NCBI RefSeq assembly: GCF_002288925.2
Contig: NW_022098000.1
Location: forward strand, 21,427,205-21,491,204
Direction of reading: 5' to 3'
Length of the DNA stretch: 64,000 nt
DNA from: Delphinapterus leucas
Lineage: Eukaryota > Chordata > Mammalia > Artiodactyla > Monodontidae
Shown here: in pieces, positions 44,470 to 56,064 of the stretch
Numbering within the stretch: position 1 is the first letter of the stretch
Layout of the letters: every line of letters begins with the position of its first letter
Translations under genes and position numbers: made by a program
Notes under the pieces: generated by a model
The model's database searches: none
Seen by the model: the letters and a program-made list of their open reading frames with translations, nothing else
Told to the model about the DNA's origin: nothing

Positions 44470-45061
44470 CTGGAGACAAGGGGGCCAGTCACCCAGAGGG
44501 ATGGAGAGAAGCCCCTACAGGTGCTCGCCAAGCACGGGGTGGGGTGGGGGCAAGGGCCAGGCGGTGTGAGGAGCTGGGCCGAGAGGGAGGAATAGAGGGG
44601 CGGGGGGATGGTGAGCTCCACGCCCCTGAGCCCAGGACACTGCTCCACACACAAGACCATGCACGTGGAGGGACATGGGAAGTCCATGAAAAGACACAAG
44701 AAGGATGAAGAGAGAGCAGAGGAGGGAAGGCTGAGGAGGGGGCCGAATCCAGAGCGCTGTCGGGGCAGGAGATGGCAGGTGGCAGGAGTGAGCTGAGGAA
44801 TAAAGGGGTCTCAGCAGCAGAGGGAGGACCTAACTCTGCTCAGTCTCCAGTGCTGCTGTTCTAAGGGCCGTGGTCTCTGGGGGACACGGGCCCAGCTCTG
44901 CCCTCCCGGTGTCCTGTCGGCGCAGGAGAGGAGGGGCACTGCCTCCCGTGGAGGCCTGAGGGGAGATGTGTGCGGACGTGTGCAGGTGCCAGGAGGGCGC
45001 AGCCCAGAAAGCTCCGTGCAGAGGCTCTGCTTCCCCGTCCCTCCCAGGCGCTGTAGGAACC
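44470..45061 (-). other. TRAM2: TRAM2 intron 5, 3' part
   Basis: No recognisable repeat or gene. Confidence 0.5.
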
Positions 45062-45392
45062 TGCTACAGACCCAATGTTTGCACCCCCTCGAAATTCACA
45101 TGTTGAAATCCTAACCCCTACAGTGATGGTACCGGGACATGGGGCCTCTGGGAGGTGATTAGGTCACAGGGCTGGAGCCCCCCAGAGTGGGATTAGTGCC
45201 CTTGTGAAAGAGGCCCCTCTCTGCTTCCGCACGTGAGGACACAGAAGATGTCATCCATGAAGCAGGAAGCGGCCTCACCAGACACTGGGTCTGCCAGCCT
45301 CCAGAACTGTGAGGAAGGGATGTCTGCTGTTTATAAGCCCCTGGGAACCCCGCCATCTGCGGTGCTCTGTGATGGCAGCCTGGGCAGAGACA
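45062..45392 (+). mobile_element. Solo MaLR LTR (MLT1-like), diverged
   Basis: TG...CA ends (TGCTACAGACCCAATG to GGCAGAGACA) with 'cacatgttgaaatcctaacc' and 'tccagaactgtgaggaaggg', the same family as 18237-18562 and 62772-63344. Flanking pentamers gaacc and ggacc match 4/5. Confidence 0.85.
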
Positions 45393-45620
45393 GGACCCTG
45401 TGCCCGGGCTCCTGCAGTTGACGTGTCATTTCAGGAATTGCCCATAAGAACACGGGGAGGAAGCAGCTCCCAGACGTCTGCCTCCATGACACTGGGCCCT
45501 GCCAGGCTCGGGGGCGCTCTGGTCCTCGGGCTCACCGGCCTGTGTTCTGCCCACATTGTGGGGCGAGAAGCCAGTGCACCAGCCCGCTCCTCCCTGGGGA
45601 CCGAGGGCGACAATACTCAC
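45393..45620 (-). other. TRAM2: TRAM2 intron 5, 5' part
   Basis: Unannotated intron leading from the exon 5 donor. Confidence 0.5.
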
Positions 45621-45679
45621 GGGAGGTACACATGCGGATAGTCTTCCCAGAGGCTCCTTGGGTTTGTTAAATATCCTTC
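45621..45679 (-). CDS. TRAM2: TRAM2 exon 5 (luminal loop)
   Basis: 19 codons EGYLTNPRSLWEDYPHVYL plus CC of split Pro157. Equivalent to human 138-156 and apparently identical to it. A polar, aromatic loop between membrane segments. Acceptor CTACAG|GAA, donor CTCCC|GTGAGT. Confidence 0.96.
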
Positions 45680-45884
45680 CTGTAGTGGACGGGAAGAGAC
45701 AGCGTTTAGAAATGTGAACGTGAGGCCTGCTGGGCGGGCCCGGGGGTCAGGGTCGCACCTAGTCCCCAGCTGCCAGAATGAGGAAGGAACAGGAAACGTG
45801 AACACGGAACCCCTCTGGCACTTGGCCCGTCTCTTTACTATAGAAGAGAGCCGTGATGTAGGAGGAAGAGCCCTGCTCTGGGGT
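45680..45884 (-). other. TRAM2: TRAM2 intron 4, 3' end
   Basis: Unannotated. Confidence 0.4.
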
Positions 45885-46095
45885 CAGAGGACCTGAGTCT
45901 GACTGTGGTCTGACACTGATCAGCTACATCCTCTGAGCGAGTTAGTCTCCCCGAGCTTCAGCTGGCTCATCTGTAAAATGAGGATAAAAATACCCTCCCA
46001 GAGTTATTGTTAGAAATAAACGTGACAGTTTATGTTTATGTGACAGCGTCGAGTGTTATGCCTGGCGTGCAGGCACTCAGGAAATGCTTGTAGAG
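45885..46095 (+). repeat. MIR element
   Basis: Contains the MIR core ('cagctggctcatctgtaaaa', 'tgaggataaaaata') and tail ('gttatgcctggcgtgcaggc', 'actcaggaaatgcttgt'). An ancient tRNA-derived SINE shared by all mammals. Confidence 0.85.
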
Positions 46096-48780
46096 TGAAT
46101 GAGCAAATGGACTCCAGAGCCACCGTCCCCTGGAAAAACGAAAAGCCTACTTTGGCTTTTCACACCACCACAAATAAAAAGCATGGCAGGACCCCACAGG
46201 CCTCCCCAACGGGCCTCACGTGTGACACTTATCACATAGCACCATCACTGCCGGGCCGCCAGGGCTCTGTTCATGCCTTCTTTTCTGGCTTCTTTTTCTG
46301 GCGCCTCCTTGCATCTCCAGTATTTAGCCCAGGTCCTCTTACAGAGTAGGGGGAGGTGACCTGAAAACCCTCCTGTTACAAAACATCTGGACATGCTGGA
46401 TGCAGTCTAACAAATGTTCTTTTCAATGCAAAGCTGAGCTCACAATAAGAAAGGGAAAACCCGAGGGCCCAAGAGGGTAGGGAGCTAAAAGCCCGAGCCG
46501 GTGAGGCTGTAGGGCCAGAGCTTTCGCGCCTGCGTGGGAACAGGAGACCCTTAAAGGGCCAGCACCCCAGAGAAAAGGGAGACTAGGAAGGGTCCGACGA
46601 GCAAGGCAGGGAGAAGAGGACCATGTCTGCTCACCCGGGGCTCAGGATGGAAACAAAAATATGACCCCCTGAAAATCTGTAACTTCAGATTTGCTTTCAC
46701 GGGGGTTTGGAGCTCAAATGGACATCACCTGTGTGTCTAGGCGCCCTCACACTAACTTGGTATTAACAGTATTTGGGGGCCGGTGAAGCCATCGGGACGT
46801 ACTTTCATCCGAGAACGTACAGGGTTCTCACACACACAACCTTGCTAAAGATAAGTTTATAATCCAAGATTACAGAACATACGAGGAAACGGCCCACCAC
46901 GAGCAAAAGGAGGCTGACGCCACGCGACGCTCAGAGAGGGCGGAGGAGGTGACGCCAGCCTGACCTCCTTTTAGAAACAGGGAAAGGAGGGAGTTCCCAA
47001 AACAAGGTGGCTTCTCGGCAGCACGACTGAATTCTGGGCTGCGCCTCAAGCCTCCTGGTCCAAGCGCCCCAGGCCTGGCTGTCCTGGTGAGTCAGAAATA
47101 AACCAACCGACTGGTGGCTTTGATGAGGAGGCCCAGAGCCTCAGATGTTCCCACCGGGACTGAGGACGGGGCTGCCCTGGGCGGGGAGGAGGCCCAGCAG
47201 TTCCCAGAGGAGCCTCCAGGTGACTACTGGAGCCTCAGTCGTACTCCCACCCAGACCCTGAGTCCCTAAGTGCCCCTGGACATTTCAGATACGACCAGGG
47301 CCTCATTAGCACAATGACTCAACGGACGGTCCCGTCAGGTGCAGGCCCCAGGGCAGTCACAGTAACTTAGGTTTGAAGGAAAGGGTCTCCCCACCAGACC
47401 CTCCTGGCCACATTCCATCTCCCCCTCAGAGTTCGGCAGAGGTGGGAGGCTCTGGGGCGCGCGGGGGTGGGAGGAGAGGGCTTTTCCGCACCCACACTGG
47501 GGCCACCCCTCTCTGCCCCCCACACGCCGCCTGCATCAGATGCCGGCCCCAGGCACACAGGTTCACGGCCTTCCGCCCTCCCTACCCCCTTTCCAGGGAA
47601 ACCGAAGTGGGGAGGCCATTCCTTCCTAGAGGAAACACCAATGTATTTAAGGATGAAAATGGTACTTCTGGGATCGAAGTGGGAGAAGAATTTCCGCCAA
47701 AAAAAGACTGGCCAAGAAAAGCAGCCCTGACAGAAATCTAAGAGCTCAAAAAGCCCAGACGATCCTGTGATTTTAAACAGGGACCCTCCCCAGCTTGGCG
47801 CTTTACTCAGGAGACAAAGAAATCAGAACTGTGAAGCCAACCAGCAGAGAAAACGCCCCAGAACAATGCTGCCGGCCTGTGAGGGGCAGTCCCGGGCGGA
47901 GGGAGGCGAGCAGGGCAGCCAGAGGAAGAATGACTCACTGAGAACAGTCTTTTCCAGACCTCGGGCCAGGCAACCGCCCAGGGAGGCTGGGCCGGGGCCC
48001 CTCGGAGCTCAGCACAGCACACCGAGTGTGGGCTCGCCCCCAGATCCCACCCGCCAGTGGGCCTGCCGTCTGGGGGGGCGGGCTTTAAGATCCTCTGTTC
48101 TCTCCTGATTCTACAAATCAACCAGGAGCAAGGGAGGCCTCAGCGGGCTGGCACACCCCCTCCCCTCCCCTGCAGCCTTCCTTTCCAGTGGATGAACAAA
48201 AAGCACCACAGGAAGAGAGAGCAGCATCTAGCCCTGACACAGCTGCTGCCCGGACCCAGTGGTCCTTCAGGAACACCCACTGCTGAGGTTCTGCTGCAGG
48301 CAGTCTGTGTGTCAGGAGGCAGCCCTTACCTGAGCCCCTGCCTCAGAGGCGCTCCCGCTGAGCGCTGGGCTGCAGGTTTAAACTGTGAAGGGAGGCACCC
48401 TGGGAAGCCAGGCAGCCTCCCACCCTGCTTTCCCAGTACAGCGTTTTGCTTCCCCTGAACAATGAACAGTAGCTGAGAGCTAGACTAAAGGTAGGAGGTC
48501 GACATTCTTATTAAATTATCAGTTGGCCCATCTACGACCCCATCACCCTGCCTGGATCAATGCAGAGAAATGTCTGAATTCAACACCAAGATCAAGCTGG
48601 TTATTTCGTGGGGGGAGGGATTTAGGGTCAATTTTTACTTTCTTTTTCAAACTTTTATGTATGGCTTATTTTTTTTTAAATGATCATCTATGATGTTCAT
48701 AAAAACAAGCAATTCATTACTTTAAAAACTGTTGAAGGTTGGAACGAGAAAAGGCAGTCGCAGTCGACTTATTCCCTCTC
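46096..48780 (-). other. TRAM2: TRAM2 intron 4, unannotated
   Basis: 2.7 kb in which I see no young repeat. A diverged L2-like 3' end lies at about 46240-46350 ('ttcatgccttcttttctggc'). Several ORFs lie here without family content. Confidence 0.4.
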
Positions 48781-49335
48781 ACGACAATACTGAGTGAGCA
48801 TCTAGTGTGCACCAGGAACTGTGCTTGGGGGATAGCGGTGAGCACGGTGCCTGCTCCCAGCAGCTCGGGGGCTAGTATGAGGGAGAGGCAGGCAGCAGAG
48901 AATGCACAGCTCAAGAAAAGGCCACAGCAACAGGCGTGGTGCAGCAGACGCAAGTGTGCGGGGAGTTCTCTGCGGAGGTTACGTGTAGGTGGAGACCTGG
49001 ATGGCACGGGGTGTCAGGGGACGGAGCACTGCAGCAGAGGAAGCACCCCTGCAAAGCGCAGGAGGCAGGAGAGCCAGGAGAGTCAGAGGAACAGTGGGGC
49101 TGGGGCCAGTGAGCCAGACGGATAAGGCCAGCAGCACCCAGAGCACAGGAGTGAGGAGGGAGAACCACTTCAGCACGAGCGCGACAGGGGATTTGAAGCA
49201 GGGGATGCGTGATCTGGTTTATGTTCTAAAAAGATCTGTCTGGCTGGGCAGACGATGGATTGGGGTGAGCGGACACAGGAGTGGAAACGGCCTCCTTCCA
49301 GAAGTGGTCCAGCAAGAGATGCGGCTCAGGGCCTC
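48781..49335 (+). repeat. Ancient mammalian repeat, family uncertain
   Basis: The phrases 'gagcatctagtgtgcaccag' and 'ggggatagcggtgagcacgg', with 'tgatctggtttatgttctaa' further on, have the same wording as the old repeat at 11650-13300. Confidence 0.5.
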
Positions 49336-49340
49336 CTGAC

Positions 49341-49480
49341 CGTGGCACTAGTGACACCTGGGGCCAGACTGTCTTTGCTGTGGGGACTGTCCTGGGCACT
49401 ACAGGACATTCTGCTGCATCGCTGGCCTCGACCCACTAGATGCTGGCAGCGTACTGTCCAGCATCCCCTGGAGAGACCCA
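49341..49480 (-). mobile_element. MER5A-like hAT relic
   Basis: 'gtggggactgtcctgggcac', 'taca ggacattctgctgcat' and 'ctggcctcgacccactagat' resemble the MER5A nonautonomous hAT element. The ends are worn. Confidence 0.65.
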
Positions 49481-51246
49481 TGGGCCCGGGGGCAGAGGTG
49501 TAGGCAGACAGCAGGCGACAGACGCTCCATGTGCTGGTGGCAGTGGGTGGCGGAACCTGCCGAGGGACTGACCGGAGAGCGAGAGAGAAGAATCGAGAAA
49601 AAGTTCATCATAACAGAAACATAGGATTTAAAAAACTAGCTGTTTTCACTCCTTTTACAAAACGACCCTCTCTTCTTCAGTCACCTTCACTCCGTGCAGA
49701 ATGGCCTGGAGGGAGCAGGTGAGGTCTGAGAGCCACACGATGTATCAGGACCTGGGGTCACTGGAACTTTCCAGGCTCCCTTGGTCTCTATTCTCCTTCT
49801 GGAGATGCTGAGTGGAGACCTGGCTATCACCATGGTAAAAGCCTGTTATAAACGTCCCCAGAAAAGCGTGGCAGCTCCAGACTAACGAGCATCATTTCTA
49901 AGCCCTGGACGGCCCAGGAGCCTTGCACACTCTGGAACTGGGGGGAAGTCCCTTGGCTGTTGGCCTGCGAATCTGGTGAAACTGGGTCACAGCTGGGGTG
50001 GACGGTGGGTTGAGGCAGAAAGGGCAAAAGTGATTCAGAGATGAGGCAACGCTTCTCCTGCAAGAGCAGTTAAATGTCCGTGGGACCCGAGGGCTGTTCT
50101 GCTTCAAGGCAGCTCGGGGTCTCCAGAGGCCGCATAAACCAAACACCCAGTGGCTGGGAGAGGCCTGAGCCCAGCCGTACCTAGACTTCCCCGGGGCCGC
50201 ACGTGTGCTGCACAAAGGTAGGGGGCGCTACTCACACAGACCACACACAAAGTCTGCCCCAGGGGGAGTATAATGTGGCAGGCCTGCTCCAGAGCACAGA
50301 GGCCTTGGGCCCTGCATTTAAAATTCCTATTGTTCTGTGATTAAATGATAATAGAAATAAAGGTAATATACAAAAGGGCATGCTGAGTCCCGCTTTGAGA
50401 ATATGGATTCAGCGTTCAGCTCGCAGACAGATAGGTTGGTCTTGAGGACGGGAAAGCTCATCACTGTTGCTAAGGAAGGGGAAGGGGGTGAGAGGTCAGG
50501 GGAGGCAGGGAAGGAAGCTTCTAGGAGGTCACAGGGTTGCTGAATTTTCCAAGCCCCGGCCCTGGATTTCTCACAGGACAATTCTAGCTCCTGAGGAAGA
50601 GACCCGGTTACAGACAGGAGGTGCTCCAGGTTGCGGGGGGATGGAGGGGATTAAACACTTCCTAGGACGACAGGCTTGTTACAAAGGACCCCGAAGGGCT
50701 GTCCACATTCCTTTGTACGAAGGAATTTTGCTGTATCAAAGGTTGCTTGAAATAAGAGTATTCTTGTGCAAAAGGGGAGGTGAGTCAACTGTCTGGTCCT
50801 CCAGGCATTCGCAGAAACAGCACTGACTCTCACGGGACCTGACTGACGTGCGTGCAGGGGGATGCTGGCCGAGCCTTGGGAGGCCAGTGTGGTGCAACAG
50901 AACCAGACCCTCAAGTCCAAGGCCTGGCCACTTCAGAACCACGTGACCATGGGGCCACTGCGAAATCTGAGCTTGGATTTCTTCAATCCATAACACAGGT
51001 ACCGGAATGAACATAAAACTCAGCTCAGGGGACAGCACCGTGCGAGGGCCCCAGGACGGAACACAGAGCTATGGAGCTATACGCTGTCATCACCGTGACA
51101 TCACATCATAACGATAACAAGTGTTTACTTTTGGACCAGAGGACGCTCCCCAGCTATTAAATAGCACCTAAACCACTGACCCCTCTCTCACGGTGATAAC
51201 ATGGCAGCCCGGGCCCCAGCCATCAGCACTCCCTAGGACCACTCAC
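49481..51246 (-). other. TRAM2: TRAM2 intron 4, 5' part
   Basis: A possible MIR-like stretch near 50920-51060 ('gaccatggggccactgcgaa'). Otherwise unannotated. Confidence 0.4.
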
Positions 51247-51363
51247 CGTCACCACCACGTAGAAGCACCAGATCACCGAGCTGAGGTGAAAGACGACCAG
51301 CTGTCCAGATTCGTTGAACTTGCTGTGCTTGACCTTGGAGAGATGAAGCCGTTTGCTGATTTT
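51247..51363 (-). CDS. TRAM2: TRAM2 exon 4 (cytosolic loop and membrane segment)
   Basis: 39 codons KISKRLHLSKVKHSKFNESG, QLVVFHLSSVIWCFYVVVT, phase 0 at both ends, equivalent to human 99-137. A basic loop (KRLHLSKVKHSK) leads into a hydrophobic segment and the start of the TLC domain. HLSS replaces HFTS of the human protein as I remember it. Acceptor TCTTTAG|AAA, donor ACG|GTGAGT. Confidence 0.95.
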
Positions 51364-51840
51364 CTAAAGAATAAAGAGAATCCTGCGTATTAACGTGAGT
51401 GTATAGGTAACGGCAGATTTCAAACTCCTGTTTTCCCCCCACAAAAGGGCTGAAGTTTGAAGCCAGCCTCATCCAAGTTATTCCATGGAAGCCTCGTGTG
51501 TGCATATAGTGTTTAGTTTAAGGCAAGCATTTTGAGGAAGCGGCGAGATGAATGTCGTCAGCTGAGATGTAAAGAAAACATCCCCCAAGGGTTGCCGTGT
51601 TCGACCCCTGAGGACACCGTGTCGTCATACGTCAAGCAGCTCCCTCCCGTGTAATAAACACTGTGGTCCCACGGGCTACGAAGGCTTTGAGGGGGACGGA
51701 GACCAAACCGTGGTGCAGGAGATCCAGTTGCTATAGGACCAACCAGGGCCTCCAAACAAAGCGGAGGCCTCACAGCTGCAGCCGCTCCACCCGCCGAATC
51801 CCCCCAGCTTCCCATCTCGGAATCCAGACATGTCGCTCAC
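51364..51840 (-). other. TRAM2: TRAM2 intron 3
   Basis: A 477-bp intron. No repeat recognised. Confidence 0.65.
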
Positions 51841-51950
51841 GTCTAAGATGTACTCCTGCACCACAGCGTGCAGGATGATGGTGATGAAGATGTAGAACAA
51901 GACTGTGACCAGGTCCTTCGGCCCGTAGTGGTAGTGCACCGTCTCGCCAT
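51841..51950 (-). CDS. TRAM2: TRAM2 exon 3 (first membrane segment in the window)
   Basis: AT completes Asp62 (G|AT), then 36 codons: [20 protein letters not shown] and [16 protein letters not shown], phase 0 at the end. Equivalent to human 63-98. Strong transmembrane segment [17 protein letters not shown]. Acceptor CCTCCACAG|AT, donor GAC|GTGAGC. Exons 1 and 2 (human residues 1-61) were not found anywhere between here and 64000, so they lie beyond the window. Confidence 0.95.
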
Positions 51951-52176
51951 CTGTGGAGGCAACGAGAGCCACGTCAGCATCCCTGGGTGAGGAAGTGCTC
52001 TGGGACCCAAAACTGAAAGGAGATCTGGAGCAGAATGTGCCATCAAATGCTTCCCTTTGGCTGTAACCCCAGACTTAGAAGATTTTCTTCCCGAGAATCC
52101 CACCCACCCTCTGGACTTGGCCCTTGGGAGCACCAGTGCAGAGGGGAAAGGAGAAGCCAGCACACGGCATATCATG
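51951..52176 (-). other. TRAM2: TRAM2 intron 2, start
   Basis: Unannotated intron just upstream (in gene order) of exon 3. Confidence 0.5.
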
Positions 52177-52344
52177 ACGATGTCTCCTGATCTGGGCAGG
52201 AAGGCACAGTGGCTGCAGCCAGCAATTGGAGACCACCAACCTCCATCATTCCCTGGCTGTGTGACTATAGAAAAGTGACCAACCTCTCTGAGCCGTAATC
52301 GCCTTCCCTGTAAAAATGGGATTGCAGTTATACTTCATCGAGGA
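52177..52344 (+). repeat. MIR element
   Basis: 'ccctggctgtgtgactatag' and 'ccctgtaaaaatgggattgc' are the MIR core in diverged form. It directly precedes the next MIR. Confidence 0.65.
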
Positions 52345-52360
52345 AGCATGATGCAGGGTT

Positions 52361-52712
52361 AAGAGTGTGGACTCAGGACTTCCCTGGTGGCACAGTGGTT
52401 AAGAATCCGCCTGCCAATGCAAGGGACATGGGTTTGATCCCTGGTCCAGGAAGATCCCACATGCCGCGGACTAACTAAGCCCGTGTGCCACAGCTATAGA
52501 GCCTGTGCTCTAGAGCCCACGAGCCACAACTACCGAAGCCTGCGCACCTACAGCCCGTGCTCTGCAACAAAGAGAAGCCACCGCAATGAGAAGCCCACGC
52601 ACCACAACAGAGAGTAGCCCCTGCTCTCCACAACTAGAGAAAGCGCGCAGCAATGAAGACCCAACGCAGCCAAAAATAAAAATAATTAAAAAAAAAAAGA
52701 GTGTGGACTCAG
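52361..52712 (+). repeat. Long CHR-type SINE with perfect 16-bp duplication
   Basis: The SINE (52377-52696) starts GACTTCCCTGGTGGCACAG and ends GCAGCCAAAAATAAAAATAA plus an A-tail. Perfect repeats aagagtgtggactcag (52361-52376 and 52697-52712) flank it. Confidence 0.96.
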
Positions 52713-52739
52713 AAACCTGAGCTTGTATCAAAGCTCTGC

Positions 52740-53538
52740 CATTTATTTCCTCCCTCTTTGTTTTTATTTTTTTGATATTGATGATTTTTTTTTTTTTTTG
52801 CCAAACCACGCAGCTTGTGGGATCTCAGTTCCTGGACCAGAGATTGAACCCAGGCCACGGCAGTGAAAGCCCAGAATCGTAACCACTAGGCCACCAGGGA
52901 ACCCACACCTCCCTCTTTTTCAAAAAAATTGAAGTATAGTTGATTTATAATATTGTGTCAGTTACAGGTGTACAGCAAAATGGTTCAGCTATATATTTTT
53001 AGATTATGTTCCATTATAGGTTATTACAAGATATTGAATATAGTCCCCTGTGCTATCCATTAAATGCTTGTTGCTTGTCTATTTTATATATAGTCGTGTG
53101 CATCTATTAATCCCATACTCCTAATTTATCCCTCCCAGCACCTTCCCCTCTGGTAACTAACTATAAGCTTGTTTTCTATGTCTATCTGTTTCTGTTTTGT
53201 AAACAGATTTATTATACTATTTTTTAGATTCCACATGAGTGATACCATATTTGTCTCTGTCTGACTTACTTCACTTAGTATGATAATCTCTAGGTCCATC
53301 CATGTTGCTGCAAATGGCATTATTTCATTCTTTTTTATGGCTGAGTGATACTCCATTGTGTGTGTGTGTGCGTGTATAAAACATCTTCTTTATCCAGAAA
53401 AAAGGATGAAAACTTTAACTCAAAAAGACACATGCACCCCAATGTTCACAGCAGCACTATTTACAAGAGCCAAGACATGTACGCAACCTAAGTGTCCATC
53501 AACAGACAAATGGATAAAGAAGATGTCATTTATTTCCT
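52740..53538 (-). mobile_element. LINE-1 insertion with 5' inversion
   Basis: The direct repeat catttatttcct (52740-52751 and 53527-53538) bounds the insertion. From 52919 to about 53397 it is the L1 3' end on the minus strand. From about 53398 to 53526 it is the adjoining upstream L1 text on the plus strand ('cccaatgttcacagcagcac' to 'atggataaagaagatg'). The two parts meet around the same 'ggataaagaagatg' sequence, the pattern produced by twin priming. Confidence 0.88.
52749..52918 (-). repeat. Short CHR-type SINE inside L1 tail
   Basis: The reverse short SINE (52760-52907; 'ccaaaccacgcagcttgtgg' to 'ggccaccagggaaccc') lies between direct repeats cctccctcttt (52749-52759 and 52908-52918). 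Confidence 0.85.
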
Positions 53539-53720
53539 GTGTGACTCTGGAGCACCTCTGACCTTTCTGTGCCTCAGATTCCTCATCTGTAAAATGAGGA
53601 TAACAGCAGTTCCTGTACTGCAGGGTTACTGTGAGAATGAGGTGACTTCAAAAGTGCAAAGTGCTTACTTAGAATAGTATCTGGTGCATAGTAAGGGCTA
53701 TACATGTATTCGCTATTATT

Positions 53721-54289
53721 TTTGTTGTTGGGCTATTGTGAGGATTAAACGAGATAATCTGTATGCAAGATGCTTATCAGTGCCTATAACCATGGTAGGC
53801 ATGCACTAAATAATAGTTTAATAAAATATTACTTAGTAGTAATAAATTAGATGGAATCCCAGGTATCTAAGTTTTGTAAAGCTCTGCTACTACAGCCTCT
53901 CTCTCCGCGGACAGAGGAGGATTCGTGCCTTCGTTCCAGTTGGCAGGCCTGGATCCCTCGTGCTCTGTGGCCCGCCCTCCCCCAAGCAGACACACTGGCC
54001 CCCTTTCCAGCTGTGCTGCCTTCGTGCTGAGTCACACATGAGTCATCTCTCTTTGCTGGGATGCGTTTACCAGAAGGCAGGCCAGGGTGGGTGAGTTTCA
54101 GGGTGGCTGCAGAGCGAAGCAGAGCTGATTGGGTCACTCTGGGAGTCAACCCATGACCCCGCCACCCTGGACTGGGAGAATGCACTGGTGGTCGGGGGGT
54201 GGGTGGGGTGGGAGGGGGCAGTAAAGACATGGAGAGCATGAACTTTGACATCAGACAAGCTTCCCCTTTTCCTCTCCCTCCTACCTTCC
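53721..54289 (-). other. TRAM2: TRAM2 intron 2, MIR-like then unannotated
   Basis: About 53730-53830 is MIR- or L2-like ('gaggattaaacgagataatc'). The rest is unrecognised. Confidence 0.45.
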
Positions 54290-54960
54290 ACAAAGACCCT
54301 GCTCTGTGAGAGCCACTGGGCTAATTATTGAAACACGGAGATAAAAGACGCTGCCCTGGCTTCAGAGAGCACAGACCAGCGGGGAGACTGACAAATAAAT
54401 GTACAATGACCTGCAGACAGCCACATGCTGCCAAGAGGGAAACACAGCCACACAGGGAGCCAAGGCAATGGAGGGCCGACTCCAGCTGGGGCAGCCCCTC
54501 AGGGTAAACAGGAGGATATAGAAACTTGAGAACAAGCTGGGGTAGTCAGGTGTGGGGAGGAGGGCATCCTGGGCAGAGGACGCAGCATCTGCTAAGGATG
54601 CAGGCAAGGAGGATGCAGTGCTGCAGGCAGCCAGGGTACCACGTCAAGGGGTGTGGACTTTATCCTGAAGGCAATGTGGAAACATCAAAGAATTCAAACT
54701 CAATAGGAAACTGAGCAAATCTGGGCTTCAGAAAGTTTACTCTGGCAGCAGTAAACAGCATTGTGCCTGGAGGTAGACACCAGTGATGCAGGTAAGGAAC
54801 CACAGGGACCTGAATTAAAGGGGAAAAGGGAACAGGGAGGGAGGAGGGCCATCAGCGGCAGAGACCTGGTAAGACTAGGTGACTGACCCGGGAAGAGACT
54901 GAGATCAGGGAGGGGAATCAGCACCGAGGACCGAGGAGGAAACATGCGAGGAAGGGAAGA
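54290..54960 (+). repeat. Ancient mammalian repeat, family uncertain
   Basis: 'gagataaaagacgctgccct', 'gactgacaaataaatgtaca' and 'ggactttatcctgaaggcaa' follow the same order as the old repeats at 11650-13300 and 48781-49335. Confidence 0.5.
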
Positions 54961-55529
54961 GATGGGCGTATGGGTCAGCCTCTCCTTCCTGCCCTTCCAT
55001 CATAGGGCTGGCATTACCCTTGCCCTGCCTTCTTCATAAGGGAGGATCAAAGGAGACTAATTAGATGGCAGCATATTTTGAAACTATAAAATAACTAAAC
55101 ACATGCAAAGTTTCACCATTGAGACCAGCCTTATGAGGCAAAATAGGATTTATTCTCAATGAAACGAGCGTGGTCCAAAAGTAGTTAAATGACGTGTGTC
55201 AAGACTTTGGATTATCCATCTTAAAGCCTCTTCAAGTCACCTCCATTCGTCACCCCATATACTATGGTTCCAAAGAGATGTGACCAGAGCCTTAAAACCT
55301 TCTTGAAACAAGAACGGATGGATAGACTAATACATTCTTTTTTCCTTTGCTGATGAGAGCTCCTTGCATGTTTATTCATCCACTAATAAACCACGTGCAG
55401 GGCCCCGTGCTGGGGGACAGCAGGGTACGAGGGCATGGCCCTGCCCTCTCAGAGCTTAGCCAGTGCACACCAAATTCTCTACACCTAAAAACCAGAGGCC
55501 AATAACAACAGCAACAGCAAAAACAAAAA
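54961..55529 (-). other. TRAM2: TRAM2 intron 2, unannotated
   Basis: Contains L2-like text near 55370-55460. Nothing else recognised. Confidence 0.4.
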
Positions 55530-56060
55530 ACAACCAGATTGAAAAATGGGCAAAGACTTGCAGCAATATGGATTGACCTAGAGATTATCATACTAAGTGA
55601 AGTGAGTCAGACAGACAGAGAAAGACAAATATCATGTGATATCACTTATATGTGGAATCTAAAATATGATACAGGGGCTTCCCTGGTGGTGCAGTGGTTG
55701 AGAGTCCGCCTGCCGATGCAGGGGACACGGGTTCGTGCCCCGGTCCGGGAAGATCCCACATGCCGCGGAGCGGCTGGGCCCGTGAGCCATGGCCGCTGAG
55801 CCTGCGCGTCTGGAGCCTGTGCTCCGCAATGAGAGAGGCCACAGCAGTGAGAGGCCCGCGTACCGCAAAAAAAAATAATAATAAAATAAAATATGATACA
55901 AATGAACTTATGTACAAAACAAAAACAGACTCACAGACACAGAGAACAAACTTATGGTTACCAAAGTGGAGAGGGAGAGGAGGGATAAATTAGGAGTTTG
56001 GGATTAGCAAATACAAACTACTATAGATAAAATAAACAACAAGGTCCTACTGTATAGCAG
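55530..56060 (+). repeat. LINE-1 3' fragment split by a SINE
   Basis: L1 ORF2-end and 3' UTR text ('gattatcatactaagtgaag' through 'aataaacaacaaggtcctac') in plus orientation, interrupted at 55674 by a SINE. Confidence 0.85.
55661..55900 (+). repeat. CHR-2-like SINE with perfect 13-bp duplication
   Basis: The body (55674-55887) ends GCGTACCGC plus a tail of A's with TAA units. Perfect repeats aaaatatgataca (55661-55673 and 55888-55900) flank it. Confidence 0.95.
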
Positions 56061-56064
56061 CACG

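Larger units (their letters stand above)
52345..53720 (+). repeat. MIR broken into pieces by three insertions
   Basis: MIR text runs 'ggttaagagtgtggactcag' (to 52376), resumes at 52697 ('cagaaacctgagcttgtatc', 'aaagctctgccatttatttc' to 52751) and again at 53527 ('tatttcctgtgtgactctgg', 'cctcatctgtaaaatgagga'). The gaps are a CHR SINE (52377-52696) and an L1 (52752-53526), and the L1 itself holds a short SINE. Removing all of them restores a continuous MIR. Confidence 0.85.
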
